Shown: positions 7,678-15,850 of the stretch, one piece after another
Layout of the letters: every line of letters starts with the position of its first letter
How positions within the stretch are numbered: the stretch's first letter is position 1
DNA from: JBJXGE01 sp046154185
GTDB taxonomy: Bacteria; Planctomycetota; UBA8108; UBA1146; JAJFFE01
Length of the DNA stretch: 23,448 nt
Reading direction: 5' to 3'
Assembly: GCA_046154185.1 (NCBI GenBank)
Contig: JBJXGE010000011.1
Span: 1 to 23,448, forward strand
The notes under the pieces: generated by a model
The model's input: the letters and a program-made list of their open reading frames with translations, nothing else
Databases searched by the model: none
Told to the model about the DNA's origin: nothing
Position numbers and translations under genes: made by a program

Positions 7678-9666
7678 TCAGTTCCCAATCGGGCAAGCGA
7701 TCGGCTGGATCGTGTCGCAGTTCCGCTCGATGAGCACTTGTTCGGCGATTTTGAAACCGTCCCAATTCACCAGATCGTGTTCCTTGCGTGCCGTTCCACA
7801 ACGACAGAGATAAGGGAATATCCCGTACTTCCAGCAGACCTTGCACCATGGGTACTCGGCAAAAACGTAGATTCTGCCGGCCAGCGCGGTGATTGTGTTG
7901 GTCACATCGAAATGGACATTGCCACTGATCGTGCAGTCGGGCGCCAATTCATCGACGCTCAATGTGCAACTCGCGGTGGTCTTGAACGTATCATTGAGAA
8001 GCGTCAGCTCGCCGCCAACTCCCACCGAAACGATAGATCCCTCGCCCCCCGGGGATCCCTCTAAGCCGACACGCAACTCCGCGTAGGGCCCGCCCGCTAG
8101 CGAGAAACCATCCGTGCACGCGAGCTCCATCAACACGCCGATTTCCCCAACAATCGTCCCTTTGACTTTGACGGGGAATCCGCCCGGAAAGAAAGTCTTT
8201 TCTTTCGACTTCTCCTTGGAAAACCCGAGCTTCGCCTCGGCCGCTCCCGGATTCACTCGAAACTCGAACGATTGATCGTCGCCGGACAGGGTGTACTCCA
8301 GAGAAGGAGCCTCGTCGAGAAATCGCGTATCCAATTCCGTCGAGTAGATGATCTCTCCGCCGAAACGAAGATCGAGCTGGAATTGCGAGTAGTCGGCGAC
8401 GGGATCTCGATGCGCGACCGCGTCCAGTTCCAAAAAGTCGAAGCCGAGCCCAAGCAGATTGATCGGCACCCTGCCTCCGGCTTCGGCCTGCGCGCCGTTC
8501 GAGTCCAACTCCACTCGCGCCAGAAAATCCACGCTGACGCCAAAATTTGGGTCGCCAAAAGTCTTCTGATAGCTCTTTTCGTATTCGCACGGCGGAGGGT
8601 AGTTGAAGATCACGATCTCAAGGGGCGCGGCGATGCAATTATCGGCGCCGTTGGGCTCGTATTCGGGCACGGCGTCGCTGGGGTCCACGCACAATGTGAC
8701 GGCGACCTGTAGTCTAATCACTTCCGGCAGCGGCGGGGCGCCCGGAGGAAGCAGCAGGCCATCAAGCGCAGTGACAACCTGCAGCAACTCGGCTTCCGGG
8801 ATGACGAAGTCGAAGTGGATGTCTTTCTTCTCTCCCGCGAGCAGATCAAAAGTGTATTCGAACGCATAGCCGGATTGATCACCGTCTGAATCATCGAAGT
8901 CGCTCTGCCAGACGTGCGGCGTAAAGTCGCCCGCGATCGGCAGCACGCCGACGCCGGGCCAATCGATACTGACTATCAACTCCGTTAGCCCGATGCGCAG
9001 GTCTTGAAGCGGACTCGCCCCCGTCGCGGAAACCGTCAGGGTCGCCGACAGTGTGTTGTGGGCATCAGGATCCGGCTCGAAGGAGCCACTCAGCTCCGTG
9101 CGGTTGAAAGCGAGCACACCCGGATCGAAAGCAAATTGCTCAAGCACCACGTTCGGAGTTTGCGCGAAGTCGCCGGAGATCACCTGCGGCGCAAATTCGG
9201 CAATGAATACATTTTGCTCGCTTTTCTCCTTGAATAGACCATGGGGATCGATCTCCGCTGAAAGATAGTACTCTCCAACAGACACTACTTCTGGAGGGAC
9301 GATGAGAGCCACCGCAAGAGTTTGAGCGGTCGGCCCCACATCGACGTTGATTTCGTCGAGCGTGTATTGCTCGATTTCATCGAGCCCGGCGTCGACATCC
9401 GCCTTGCGAAGAATGCGAAACGCGATGGCAACATCTTGAGCTTCCTCCTCGGAGCGAAAACTGACATTGACCACGATCTGATGGGCTATTTGTAGATCGA
9501 GACTCACCGTCTCGAGGGCGGTCACCGCGAGATCCTGGGTCGGCGAAACCGCCGGCGCGGGGCGTCTTGACGAACTGTCCTTGCAACCGGAAACCACGCA
9601 GCCGATGAGAAGCGCCACGGAAATAGCCGCCAGCGCTTCGCGAATAGTCTGACCTCGTACTACCAC
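7678..9666 (-). CDS. Large predicted lipoprotein of unknown function
   Basis: Taken as 662 residues from the GTG at 9666. This start gives a clean lipoprotein signal: short charged head (R4, R9), hydrophobic core, and lipobox V-V-S-G-C with C28 as lipidation site. A longer frame begins at an ATG at 9792, but its extra 42 residues precede the signal peptide and look non-coding. The mature part is almost all beta strand with many acidic residues; early segments (LDLQIAHQIVVNVSFRSEEE) resemble an Ig-like fold. The C-terminal third has several cysteines (CKVCWKYGIFPYLCRC), probably disulphide-bonded or metal-binding. I recognise no named family. It is followed on the same strand by the HEAT-repeat protein, suggesting a surface complex, perhaps in lipid or macromolecule handling. 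The function is not known. Confidence 0.75.
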   Translation of the reverse strand: MVVRGQTIREALAAISVALLIGCVVSGCKDSSSRRPAPAVSPTQDLAVTALETVSLDLQIAHQIVVNVSFRSEEEAQDVAIAFRILRKADVDAGLDEIEQYTLDEINVDVGPTAQTLAVALIVPPEVVSVGEYYLSAEIDPHGLFKEKSEQNVFIAEFAPQVISGDFAQTPNVVLEQFAFDPGVLAFNRTELSGSFEPDPDAHNTLSATLTVSATGASPLQDLRIGLTELIVSIDWPGVGVLPIAGDFTPHVWQSDFDDSDGDQSGYAFEYTFDLLAGEKKDIHFDFVIPEAELLQVVTALDGLLLPPGAPPLPEVIRLQVAVTLCVDPSDAVPEYEPNGADNCIAAPLEIVIFNYPPPCEYEKSYQKTFGDPNFGVSVDFLARVELDSNGAQAEAGGRVPINLLGLGFDFLELDAVAHRDPVADYSQFQLDLRFGGEIIYSTELDTRFLDEAPSLEYTLSGDDQSFEFRVNPGAAEAKLGFSKEKSKEKTFFPGGFPVKVKGTIVGEIGVLMELACTDGFSLAGGPYAELRVGLEGSPGGEGSIVSVGVGGELTLLNDTFKTTASCTLSVDELAPDCTISGNVHFDVTNTITALAGRIYVFAEYPWCKVCWKYGIFPYLCRCGTARKEHDLVNWDGFKIAEQVLIERNCDTIQPIACPIGN

Positions 9667-10210
9667 GTCCCCGCCCTTCCGCCGTCCGCGCAAACTGAGC
9701 ACTAGTCCCGCTCGAAGGAACGGAAGGCGCTCGTCACCCGAACGTGCCAAAAAAACAACTGGATTATCCCCACAAGCAACTTCCGCGATCACGAACTCAA
9801 CACGACATCACACGCCGGTAGCAAAGCCGCTGCCGTAACGCGAGCAGCGACCATCTGCTCTGAAACGTTGTCCGTCGGCGCGTGGGCGTCATTCGGCCGG
9901 GAGGAACCGCTTGGTCACGGGCCCTCGAGGCCGTTGCCGGGATGTGAGATTCGCAGAAGCAATAAGCACGTAGCAGCGTTGGGAATTAGTAATTCGCGCA
10001 TCTCGCCGTCTCTCGAAGCCGTCGGAATTCAGCGGTTGTCGGTTCGAACTTGCATCGCATTCGATACTGCAACCGCTCCTGACTCGCCGTCGTACGCACT
10101 GGCGACCTCACGCCGAGGAGAGCGGCAACCGGCGCGTCGACGCGCAGTGGTCGAGCCCAGACTGTCTGGATAGTCTGTGCGGCTCACGGCCACTCGAAGG
10201 GAGGAATCTG
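9667..10210. promoter_or_regulatory. Divergent intergenic region, lipoprotein / SGNH esterase
   Basis: This 544-base region separates two divergent genes and should hold both promoters. Apart from the two ribosome sites (9675-9680, minus; GGGAGG at 10200-10205, plus), the only structure seen is a small 6-bp inverted repeat (10158-10163 / 10172-10177), 33 bases before the SGNH start. It could be an operator or a leader hairpin, or chance. The open frames across the region are not convincing genes. Confidence 0.4.
9675..9680 (-). promoter_or_regulatory. Ribosome binding site fixing the lipoprotein start
   Basis: GGAAGG on the minus strand lies 8 bases before the GTG at 9666. It supports that start over the longer ATG frame beginning at 9792. 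Confidence 0.6.
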
Positions 10211-11185
10211 ATGGTGTCGAGGAGAATGCGCCTCGCGAGTTCCTGCGCATTGGCGCTGGTTGTCAGCGCGGCATCGCCGGCCGAGTCGCAGTCAGTGCGG
10301 GTGTTGCCGCTCGGCGACTCGATCACCGAGGCCTACACGGGGTATGCCAGCTATCGCTACTGGTTGTGGCAGGACCTCATCTCCGCCGGTTATTCCGTGG
10401 ATTTTGTCGGCAGCATGCAGGGCGTTTACGCGGGGCCGCCGCTCTACACGGACTTTGATCTCGAGCACGAAGGGCACTGGGGCTGGCGCATCGATCAGGT
10501 GCTCGCACAGTTGCCGAGTTGGGCAGCGGACGCTGACCCTGACATCTCGCTCGTCCACATAGGTCACAACGACCTGTGGCAGGGACAGGGGATTTCCAGC
10601 ACGATCGCGGAACTTGACGCGCTGATCGACACGCTGCGTGCGCAAAACCCGTCGATTGCGATCGTGCTCGCGCAAGTGATTCCGGCCGCGCCTGGCATCG
10701 GGCTGGATGAAATTCCCGCGTTTAATGTCGAGGTCGCGGCGCTCGCCGCGCTCAAAGATTCGCCGCAATCACCGGTCGTGCTCGTCGATCACTACACGGG
10801 CTTTGATCCATCCTCTGACACGTGGGACGGCGTGCACCCCGATGAGTCCGGCGAGCAGCTCATGGCGCAGCGCTGGCTCGCAGTGCTCATGACGCTTCTT
10901 CCGAGCCCCTCGCTCGTCTTCAAGCGCGCCGACTGCAACGCGGACGGCGGCCTCAATATCGCCGACGCGATCGCGGCATTGTCGGCGCTCTTCGAGTCGA
11001 TGCCGCTCATGTGCATCGACGCCTGCGATTCAAACGATGACGGTGACTTCGACCTCGCCGACCCGATCTATTCGCTCACGCACGTTTTCAGTCTCGGCCC
11101 ACCGCCACCCGCGCCCTTCAGCGCCTGCGGTGTCGATCCAACCAGCGACGCAATCGGATGCGACGCGTTCGCGGGCTGTCTGTGA
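10211..11185 (+). CDS. Secreted SGNH/GDSL hydrolase with dockerin-like tail
   Basis: A 324-residue exported esterase or lipase of the SGNH superfamily. A signal peptide covers about residues 1-27. Block I is LPLGDSITEAY with nucleophile S37. The block III asparagine is N120 in HIGHND. The block V pair is D206 and H209 in WDGVHPDESG. The HEGHWGW segment (86-92) is usual in this branch, whose characterised members mostly deacetylate polysaccharides; the true substrate is unknown. From about residue 240 there is a paired dockerin-like domain with two calcium-loop-like repeats (DCNADGGLNIADAI and DSNDDGDFDLADPI), a proline stretch and a closing CGVDPTSDAIGC motif. In planctomycetes such tails occur on many exported proteins without any cellulosome. 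The ATG has a GGGAGG ribosome site. It converges with the MBL-fold gene 20 bases downstream. Confidence 0.92.
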   Translation: MVSRRMRLASSCALALVVSAASPAESQSVRVLPLGDSITEAYTGYASYRYWLWQDLISAGYSVDFVGSMQGVYAGPPLYTDFDLEHEGHWGWRIDQVLAQLPSWAADADPDISLVHIGHNDLWQGQGISSTIAELDALIDTLRAQNPSIAIVLAQVIPAAPGIGLDEIPAFNVEVAALAALKDSPQSPVVLVDHYTGFDPSSDTWDGVHPDESGEQLMAQRWLAVLMTLLPSPSLVFKRADCNADGGLNIADAIAALSALFESMPLMCIDACDSNDDGDFDLADPIYSLTHVFSLGPPPPAPFSACGVDPTSDAIGCDAFAGCL

Positions 11186-11205
11186 GTCGAGCGGCCGATC
11201 TACCG

Positions 11206-12123
11206 TTATCGCATTCGGACCGTCTCGCCGACGTCCATTTCCGTGAGCAGTTCTTCACGTCCTTGGAAAAAAGCGCGCAGCCGTTCGATCGGCTCCCCGA
11301 CGGGTTCGTCCGTCAGATGGTACGTGCCGTAGTGCATGGGTACCAGGCGCCGTGCTCCGAGTATTTTGAACGCGCGACCAGCGTCTTCCGGATTCATGTG
11401 TTGGGTTTTTAGAAACCACTCGGGGTTGTAGGCGCCGATCGGTAGCATCGCCCAATCCAGAGCAGGAAAGCTGTCCGCAATGCTGCCAAACAGCAGCGGC
11501 TCGAATGCCGTGTCACCGGCGTGATAGGCGGTTCCCTCTCGCGAACGAAAAACGTAGCCACCCCACAAGCTCCGATTCATGTCGAGAATCCATCGGCGAG
11601 ACGACCAATGCTGTGCTGGCACGAGAACGATTTCGAGGTCTCCGACCTGGATCGACTGCCACCAGCAGAGTTCGGCGATGCGCTCGATCCCCGCGGCACG
11701 AAGCAGCCGACCGTTCTGCCTCGGCACGACGAACAACGGATCGAAGCGCTCACGCAATCTTTTCAGGGTCGGCACATCCAGATGATCGTAGTGGTTGTGA
11801 GTCACCGTCACGACGTCGAGACCCGGTAGAGACTCGAGGCGCACACCCGGCGCGACGAGACGTTTGACGTAGGCAATGGATCCGCGCCACACGGGGTCGG
11901 TCGCGACAAGCACGCCGCCCAATCGCATGACAAACGTCGCGTGTCCGACCCAAGTGAGGTGCGGTTCGTTGTCTGCCAGCGCGCGGCCGTCGTTGTCTCG
12001 GCATGCCGGCAGACCCTCCGCGTCGGCGCGCGGCAACTTCACGACTTTCTCGACTCCCCAGCGCAGCATCGCGGAGAGCGGTTGTCGCCAGGTTGTTCCG
12101 TACGCGTTGCCGAATTGCGCCAC
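11206..12123 (-). CDS. MBL-fold metal-dependent hydrolase (NAPE-PLD-like)
   Basis: A 305-residue metallo-beta-lactamase-fold hydrolase. Metal ligands are visible: T-H-N-H-Y-D-H (H109, H111, D113, H114), a further histidine at H172 in PAQHWSSRRW, D204 in YHAGDTAF, and H264 in VPMHYGTYH. WVGHATFVMRLGG (58-70) and LPIGAYNPEWFLKTQHMNPE (227-246) are typical of the branch related to N-acyl-phosphatidylethanolamine phospholipase D and UlaG-like lactonases. No signal peptide is evident, so it is probably cytoplasmic or membrane-associated. The start is a GTG whose ribosome site (AGGGTGA) overlaps the stop of the upstream membrane-protein gene, 9 bases away, which suggests translational coupling. A phospholipid substrate is possible but unproven. 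Confidence 0.92.
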   Translation of the reverse strand: MAQFGNAYGTTWRQPLSAMLRWGVEKVVKLPRADAEGLPACRDNDGRALADNEPHLTWVGHATFVMRLGGVLVATDPVWRGSIAYVKRLVAPGVRLESLPGLDVVTVTHNHYDHLDVPTLKRLRERFDPLFVVPRQNGRLLRAAGIERIAELCWWQSIQVGDLEIVLVPAQHWSSRRWILDMNRSLWGGYVFRSREGTAYHAGDTAFEPLLFGSIADSFPALDWAMLPIGAYNPEWFLKTQHMNPEDAGRAFKILGARRLVPMHYGTYHLTDEPVGEPIERLRAFFQGREELLTEMDVGETVRMR

Positions 12124-12132
12124 GGCTTCACC

Positions 12133-12594
12133 CTAATTCCCGGCGGAACTCGTCGCTTGGCACGCGACTGCACGGCGCCCGCTGAGCTGCCGGTGTCGGA
12201 CGAGAGCGAACGAGAACTCGAGGGTTTCCGCCACAAAGAGCCACACCCAAATCCAGCCGATCACGGCGTTCATCATCCCGTGCAAGATCGCCCAAATGAG
12301 CAACACGGCCGATGGGATTTCGAACGGATACGACGAGATCATGTACGCTCGGCAGAGCCACGGATCCTTACGCCAGCGCACGAATTGCTCCATGACCGCG
12401 CGATGAAGGAGAAGCGCGCCGTAGAGCTGAAATAACATCCCGAGCGTCGCCGACGGTTCAACGTCCAGCACGCTAATGGTGAGCCCTGGTGCGAAGAGAA
12501 AGACGAGGCCGAGAAAGCCCTGAAGTCCCACGGTCGTCAACCAGCGGATCTTTTTCGAGAAAAGGGTCAGGGTCCAACCATCGGGATCGCTCAT
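12133..12594 (-). CDS. Small integral membrane protein
   Basis: A 153-residue protein with about four hydrophobic segments: residues 17-42, 48-70, 85-106 and 107-132. I do not recognise a named family. The overall plan, with an N-terminal cytoplasmic head and a charged C-terminal tail, resembles small DUF4345/DoxX-like membrane proteins, but no diagnostic motif was identified. The ATG is preceded by GAGGAG (12601-12606) with 6-base spacing, so the start is well supported. It is first in a two-gene unit with the MBL-fold hydrolase, which may act on a membrane lipid it helps present; that link is inference. Confidence 0.8.
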   Translation of the reverse strand: MSDPDGWTLTLFSKKIRWLTTVGLQGFLGLVFLFAPGLTISVLDVEPSATLGMLFQLYGALLLHRAVMEQFVRWRKDPWLCRAYMISSYPFEIPSAVLLIWAILHGMMNAVIGWIWVWLFVAETLEFSFALVRHRQLSGRRAVACQATSSAGN

Positions 12595-12924
12595 GGGAGA
12601 CTCCTCGCACGCGATTGGGAAATCGGATCGTCAAAGAAGAAGCGTCGGGTCCAGCGACGCCGACCGCACTCCTTCCTCTCTGCATCCGCAAACGCGACCC
12701 CGCGGCCTTCACGATTTCACCTTCGCCAACTCCGCCGCCCGCGCGGCGCACTGCAGCTCAAATCGAAGGCGCCGTCGAGACGTCCTCCCACGCCCTGCTC
12801 AATGGGCCGGTCGAGTGTCGGCAGCCGATTTTCAGTAGTCGCAGCCGTGCTGTAGATGTAACGCAGTCCCGTTATGCTCATCAGGGTGTAATGTCATTTC
12901 TGAATTCGTTGAGGAGCCGAGACG
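12595..12924. promoter_or_regulatory. Divergent intergenic region, membrane protein / Tat protein
   Basis: This 330-base region lies between two divergent genes. It holds GAGGAG ribosome sites at both ends (12601-12606 on minus; about 12911-12916 on plus). Promoters for both genes are expected here, but no confident -35/-10 elements, repeats or small genes were seen. Confidence 0.4.
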
Positions 12925-14481
12925 ATGGACGAACACACACGCCGCGATTTCCTCCGCTTTTCCGCAAGCGTTGGTTTCCTCGGCGGACTCGGCTCGCTCG
13001 GCGCGCTTGGTAATGTGCTTGCCGAACAGGGCAACATCGGACCCGATCGCGTCAGGCTCAGCACGGACATCGAGCCGATCGTTCGCGTCATCGAAGAGAC
13101 ATCGCGCGAAAAGATCTTCGCGGCCGCGGCCCAGTTGCTTCGCTCCGGCGTCGACTATCGCCAGTTTATGGCCGCGCTGTATCTCGCCGGGATCCGCAAC
13201 GTCGACTCGCGCTCTTCCGGCAGCCGCTTCCATTGCGTCTATGTCATCAACTCCGCACACCAGCTCGCTCTGGAATCGCCCGCACAAGAGCGGTTTCTCC
13301 CACTCTTCTGGGCGCTCGACGACTTCAAGGGCGCCCAAGCGAGCCGGCCGCGCCCGATGTTGACGCTCGACGCTTGTACGCCCTCGGGCGCGGACGCCAT
13401 CGGCAGGTTGCGCGCTGCCGTTCACTGCTGGGATCGCGACGCCGCCGAAATTGCGCTGGCAGGAATGGCCCGCACGTGCCGGGCGGCGGAGATCTTCGAA
13501 GAACTCTGGCGGCTCGGCGCCCGCGACTTTCGGCCCATCGGCCACAAAGCGATCTTTGTCACCAACACATGGCGCACGCTGGAGATCATCGGCTGGCAAC
13601 ACGCCGAGCCCGCGTTGCGCTCGCTCGGACAAGCTCTGGCCGGTAACGGCACGCAGTTCGAAAACGGTCTTCGATTCGAGGATCAGTGCCACCGTAAGAA
13701 TGATGAGCTTGTGCAAGCGTACGCCGCGGCGCTGCCTCGAGACTGGGTTGAACCTGCGACTTCGGGCGCGGCCGCGGATGCCGCGACAGCCGCTGCGTTA
13801 CTTGCGCCGGTTCGCGCCGGCAACGCGGCGATCGCCTGTTGTGAGGCACTCGCGCTGTTAACCCAATCGAAGGCCCGCGCCGGCGCGATCTGGGATGTCG
13901 TTCATCTGGCCGCAGCCGAGTTCATGCTTCGCAACCCCGACCTCGGTTCCGTGCATGCGGTCACATCCGTCAACGCGTTGCATTTCGGTTTCCGCGTGGC
14001 ACGTTCAACCGAGACGCGCCTGTTTCTCCTCCTGCAAGCCGTGGGATGGATGGCGCATTTCGCGCTCACGGGAGGCCTGGCTGCTAAACCCAATCCTGCC
14101 CCGGATGAGAACATTCTCAATCTCGCGCGGTCGGCCGCTGGCGGGCTAGAAAATTTTCCCGACGATCCGGTTGCCGCAGCCGAATACATCGTGAACACGA
14201 TGGCGACCGATCGGAGCGCGGTCGCCCGCGGGGCGTTCGGTTTCGCGACGCGCCACGCCAATCATCCCGCGCTTCTCTCCGCCGCTCGTCGCTTGGTGTT
14301 CACTCGCGCCACCGACCCACATGGTTACAAGTACCCGGCGGCCGCGTTCGAGGACATCTCTGTCGTTTCACCCGCGTGGCAACCGCACATGCTCGCAGCA
14401 TCGATGCTCTACATTCCGGCCCCGAGTGTGCCGGAATCGGGGGTCATCCAACGTGCGAAGGAAGCGGTCGCTGGGCTTTGA
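12925..14481 (+). CDS. Tat-exported protein of unknown function
   Basis: A 518-residue protein starting with a twin-arginine signal (RRDFLRFSAS, Arg6-Arg7, then a glycine-rich hydrophobic stretch to about residue 32), so it should be exported folded. The mature protein is mainly helical. Striking conserved-looking blocks are FHCVYVINSAHQLAL (about 101-115), LPLFWALDDFK (about 124-134), GARDFRPIGHKAIFVTNTWR (about 198-217) and IIGWQHAEPALRSLGQAL (about 221-238). From memory, close relatives with these blocks are common in Planctomycetota genomes and have no assigned function. The buried histidines and polar motifs could be a cofactor or metal site, which would fit Tat export, but no known enzyme motif was recognised. 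The ATG has a GGAG ribosome site. It converges with the kelch-like gene 45 bases away. Confidence 0.85.
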   Translation: MDEHTRRDFLRFSASVGFLGGLGSLGALGNVLAEQGNIGPDRVRLSTDIEPIVRVIEETSREKIFAAAAQLLRSGVDYRQFMAALYLAGIRNVDSRSSGSRFHCVYVINSAHQLALESPAQERFLPLFWALDDFKGAQASRPRPMLTLDACTPSGADAIGRLRAAVHCWDRDAAEIALAGMARTCRAAEIFEELWRLGARDFRPIGHKAIFVTNTWRTLEIIGWQHAEPALRSLGQALAGNGTQFENGLRFEDQCHRKNDELVQAYAAALPRDWVEPATSGAAADAATAAALLAPVRAGNAAIACCEALALLTQSKARAGAIWDVVHLAAAEFMLRNPDLGSVHAVTSVNALHFGFRVARSTETRLFLLLQAVGWMAHFALTGGLAAKPNPAPDENILNLARSAAGGLENFPDDPVAAAEYIVNTMATDRSAVARGAFGFATRHANHPALLSAARRLVFTRATDPHGYKYPAAAFEDISVVSPAWQPHMLAASMLYIPAPSVPESGVIQRAKEAVAGL

Positions 14482-14526
14482 CGGATAGGCCGTTCTTCCG
14501 TCGTGACGTAGACGCTTGCGCGTTGT

Positions 14527-15672
14527 TCAGAGCGGTCGAGGACTTCGCTCGCACAAACGCCGCAACTCGACTGTAGCGCCCTCTACAACGCCGAGCTTCT
14601 TGCTGAGATCCGAGGTCAGCACCTCGACGGTCGCAGTCGGCAGCTCGCCCTCGATCGTCAGTTGAACCGAGTACGTGTCCTCGACGTAGCGCACGACGAT
14701 GCCGTCGACCTTGATTCTGAATACATTGAATTCAAACTCGACGGTCGGCATTTGCTCGTGCGGAATCGGCGGGCGGTAGAGATTGCTCACGATGTCGAGC
14801 TGAACCCGAGTCGCCTCGTCAACGTTTTTTGGCCGCAAGAGTGCGAAGCTCGATCCGCAATCCCACAACAACCGCCGCTTCTTCCACAAGCCATTGCTCT
14901 TTCGGTCTCTCCTCAGGACCTCCCAACGCTGCCAGTTCCGAGCGGTCAGTCGCTCCCAGCGCCAACTGTCGAGATGCAGCCGCCAGTCCTCGATGTTCTC
15001 GAAGATTGAAAAGTTCTCGCCATCGGGATCGACTTGCCCGCCTCGTACGAGCAAGGAGGCCGCATTTCCTTCCAGTAAGGTCTCGTGTTTGAAAATCCAT
15101 CCAGGCACAGCTCCTGAAACACGCACGGAGGAGATCGCGAACGTGGCAACATCAAGGAGCAAGACTTGCGTCGTTCCGACGCTTCGTTTCTTTCGATAAC
15201 CAAGGCTTCCGACAATGACGATTCGGTCGCCGACGAGAGTCGCCGTGTGAGAGTCGGTCGGCGGGAAAATCTCCGCAGGGTAACCGTAGATATCTACATC
15301 GCCGTTTGGATGCACGACAACAACGTCGTTGTAGATGTAGAAATCCGGATCGTAGCCGTCCTCGTGCTCGCCGGCGATCAAGACGACGCGTCCATCGGCG
15401 AGCGTAGTCGAAGTTCGGCCCAAGCGGTTGAAACACCAGGATGGACCCGCAGCAAAGGGCGAGGGCCCGTCGAGCTTCTTATTGGACGAGTAGGCGGTGA
15501 GTCTTGAACGGACCAGCCATTCCCAAACTGGATTGTTCATGCGCTCCGGGTTGCTGCGCCCGAAACGAGGGGTCCGCCATTCGAGGTACAAGTTCGGGGT
15601 CACTGCACGAGGAATTGGCGAATCCGGAGAATCGGTTACGTCATCATCAGCGGAAGATGCCGCCACGGTCAC
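14527..15672 (-). CDS. Kelch-like beta-propeller protein
   Basis: Taken as 381 residues from the GTG at 15672. The GTG at 15666 is an equally possible start, and a longer frame from 15918 overlaps the upstream gene and is rejected. The central part has kelch-like blades: NNPVWEWLVRSRLTAYSSN, a GEHEDGYDPDFYIYNDVVVV block, PPTDSHTATLVGDRIVIVG, GTTQVLLLDVATF and GAVPGWIFKHE. These blocks occur in a widespread bacterial family of kelch-like proteins, often cytoplasmic and of unknown role. The C-terminal 150 residues are less typical. There is no signal peptide. It lies 178 bases downstream of the SIR2-like gene on the same strand, so the two may be co-expressed; a beta-propeller could serve as binding partner. 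Confidence 0.75.
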   Translation of the reverse strand: MTVAASSADDDVTDSPDSPIPRAVTPNLYLEWRTPRFGRSNPERMNNPVWEWLVRSRLTAYSSNKKLDGPSPFAAGPSWCFNRLGRTSTTLADGRVVLIAGEHEDGYDPDFYIYNDVVVVHPNGDVDIYGYPAEIFPPTDSHTATLVGDRIVIVGSLGYRKKRSVGTTQVLLLDVATFAISSVRVSGAVPGWIFKHETLLEGNAASLLVRGGQVDPDGENFSIFENIEDWRLHLDSWRWERLTARNWQRWEVLRRDRKSNGLWKKRRLLWDCGSSFALLRPKNVDEATRVQLDIVSNLYRPPIPHEQMPTVEFEFNVFRIKVDGIVVRYVEDTYSVQLTIEGELPTATVEVLTSDLSKKLGVVEGATVELRRLCERSPRPL

Positions 15673-15676
15673 AACT

Positions 15677-15682
15677 CTCCTT
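15677..15682 (-). promoter_or_regulatory. Ribosome binding site for the kelch-like gene
   Basis: AAGGAG on the minus strand lies 4 bases before the GTG at 15672 and 10 bases before the in-frame GTG at 15666. It shows that translation starts here and not at the ATG at 15918, but it does not settle which GTG is used. Confidence 0.6.
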
Positions 15683-15850
15683 CTGTGTGTGCGACTCGGT
15701 GGCCAGTCTTCGTCGCTTGTTGTTCGTGGGCTAGCGGCGGAAGTGTGTTGCCATCGAAGCGTCACGCCAAGTTGTAAGCACACCCGAAGTCGGATTGAAA
15801 GGGCCGCCACTCGCCCGCGAGTACGAAAGCGGGCGCGGCCAGACCGAGAG

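Noticed and set aside
10158..10177. Inverted repeat before the SGNH gene as an operator
   Set aside because: Only 6 bp per arm and no second copy; kept as a note in the intergenic entry but not claimed as a site.
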